Origin: an uncultured Alistipes sp. | GTDB taxonomy: Bacteria > Bacteroidota > Bacteroidia > Bacteroidales > Rikenellaceae | Length of the DNA stretch: 8,705 nucleotides | Direction: 5' to 3' | Assembly (NCBI GenBank): GCA_900549685.1 | Contig: UROX01000111.1 | Location: 1 to 8,705 of the forward strand | In this document: piece by piece, positions 8,013 to 8,705 of the stretch | Layout: each line of letters opens with the position of its first letter | Numbering within the stretch: the first letter of the stretch is position 1 | Program-made: the position numbers and the translations under genes | Notes under the pieces: generated by a model | The model's input: the letters and a program-made list of their open reading frames with translations, nothing else | The model's database searches: none | Told to the model about the DNA's origin: nothing

Positions 8013-8705
8013 CTATTTCCTTCTCCAGACGATGTAGCTCGTATTTTTGGGCATGCGTCGGCGGCCGGTATAATAGTTGTTATCGCCAAACTCATGACGG
8101 ATGCCCTCCTGGTCGATGGCCCAACCGTAGGCGGACGAACCGACCAGATAGACTGCATGATCGACTCCCAGATCAACCAATGCCTGTGCAAAGTCATGTA
8201 ACGATTCGGGAGTCCCGGTCTCTACCATGAAGATCTCACCCATACGGTCGCAAATCCCCCGGCGGATGGCTTTTCCTTTGAGTGCGTTTTCAACGAGTTG
8301 TCTGTTGTCGACCAGCGGATACTGACGGAAAAAATAACCCTCCTTCTCCGTCGCCTCTTCAAACAAGGGGGAGTTTTCTGCAACCCCCACGGTTACCACT
8401 CCATCAATGGATGCACAAAATCCTTTTTTGGACAAGCCCCACGCACGGGGGGTTCCCTTCAGTACAAAAGCTCCGACGATGCCTCCGTTGTCTGCGCGTA
8501 CATCGGCGGCCTGGGCCGTATATATTACCGACGTATCCTGTTGATTCATCCGCCCGATATGCAGGGACATTTCTGCATTGTGGGGAATATAGATTCGCAG
8601 GGGGATGTCATTGATGAGCGTGTCACTGATTTCGGTGAATCCTTTTGCGAGGGAATCCACCCGGGAACCGAGCCATTCTCTTCCGATCGGTTCGGGTGTC
8701 GCCTC
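8013..8705 (-). CDS. Phosphodiester glycosidase (NAGPA/DUF2233)-like protein, 5' end outside the window
   Basis: The frame is open to the right edge, so 230 C-terminal codons are visible and the true start lies beyond 8705. A GTG at 8660 is not a convincing start, because the frame continues upstream without a stop. The visible part resembles Bacteroidales proteins annotated as phosphodiester glycosidase family (NAGPA domain). It has DNGGIVGAFVLKG (visible residues 72-84), a central VGVAENSPLFEEATEKEGYF block, and a C-terminal core FAQALVDLGVDHAVYLVGSS followed by the ending TSYIVWRRK. Related enzymes remove a sugar from a phosphodiester-linked glycan. Characterised NAGPA-type domains usually carry a YLDGGGS-like motif near the C-terminus; here the matching place reads YLVGSSAYGW, so activity is uncertain. 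No signal peptide can be judged because the N-terminus is missing. The gene is followed by its own terminator and is on the same strand as the A2M-pbpC operon. The family call is from memory of motifs and is moderate. Confidence 0.65.
   Translation of the reverse strand, partial: EATPEPIGREWLGSRVDSLAKGFTEISDTLINDIPLRIYIPHNAEMSLHIGRMNQQDTSVIYTAQAADVRADNGGIVGAFVLKGTPRAWGLSKKGFCASIDGVVTVGVAENSPLFEEATEKEGYFFRQYPLVDNRQLVENALKGKAIRRGICDRMGEIFMVETGTPESLHDFAQALVDLGVDHAVYLVGSSAYGWAIDQEGIRHEFGDNNYYTGRRRMPKNTSYIVWRRK

Noticed and set aside
8658..8660. GTG as the start codon of the phosphodiester-glycosidase-like gene
   Set aside because: The frame stays open for 15 more codons to the window edge, and the predicted N-terminus would lack a signal sequence expected for this kind of protein. 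The gene is better treated as partial.

Overview
The window is a piece of GC-rich bacterial chromosome with every supported gene on the minus strand. Transcription therefore runs from high to low coordinates. The features point to a GC-rich member of the Bacteroidales, with Alistipes or a relative my best guess. These are an A-rich translation start without a Shine-Dalgarno sequence, a lipoprotein-anchored alpha-2-macroglobulin paired with PBP1C, and a divergent NAGPA/DUF2233-like protein of a kind I associate with gut Bacteroidales. The assignment comes from protein style and composition, not from a marker gene.

Layout in the direction of transcription: (1) 8705 to 8013, the 3' part of a phosphodiester-glycosidase-like gene whose 5' end lies beyond the right edge; (2) 7950 to 7907, a strong rho-independent terminator that closes that unit; (3) 7901 to 7854, a perfect 11-bp inverted repeat in the short leader of the next gene, with its proximal arm one base from the start codon; (4) 7852 to 2396, a very large (1818 aa) lipoprotein of the bacterial alpha-2-macroglobulin family with a thioester motif; (5) 2399 to 150, pbpC (penicillin-binding protein 1C), overlapping the previous gene by 4 bp (ATGA); (6) 149 to 1, an AT-rich intergenic stretch in which I see no convincing gene or terminator.

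Genes 4 and 5 form the known bacterial A2M-PbpC pair. The family model is that the lipid-anchored macroglobulin traps proteases that breach the outer membrane, while PBP1C, a bifunctional transglycosylase/transpeptidase, repairs the adjacent peptidoglycan. The ATGA overlap and the lack of any gap indicate one co-translated operon. The upstream glycosidase-like gene is on the same strand but is insulated by the terminator, so a functional link is not shown.

I do not see a wholly new system here. The points most worth a second look are the inverted repeat abutting the A2M start codon, the atypical FCTEQ context of the thioester, the missing DGG-type motif in the glycosidase-like protein, and a cysteine cluster in PbpC.
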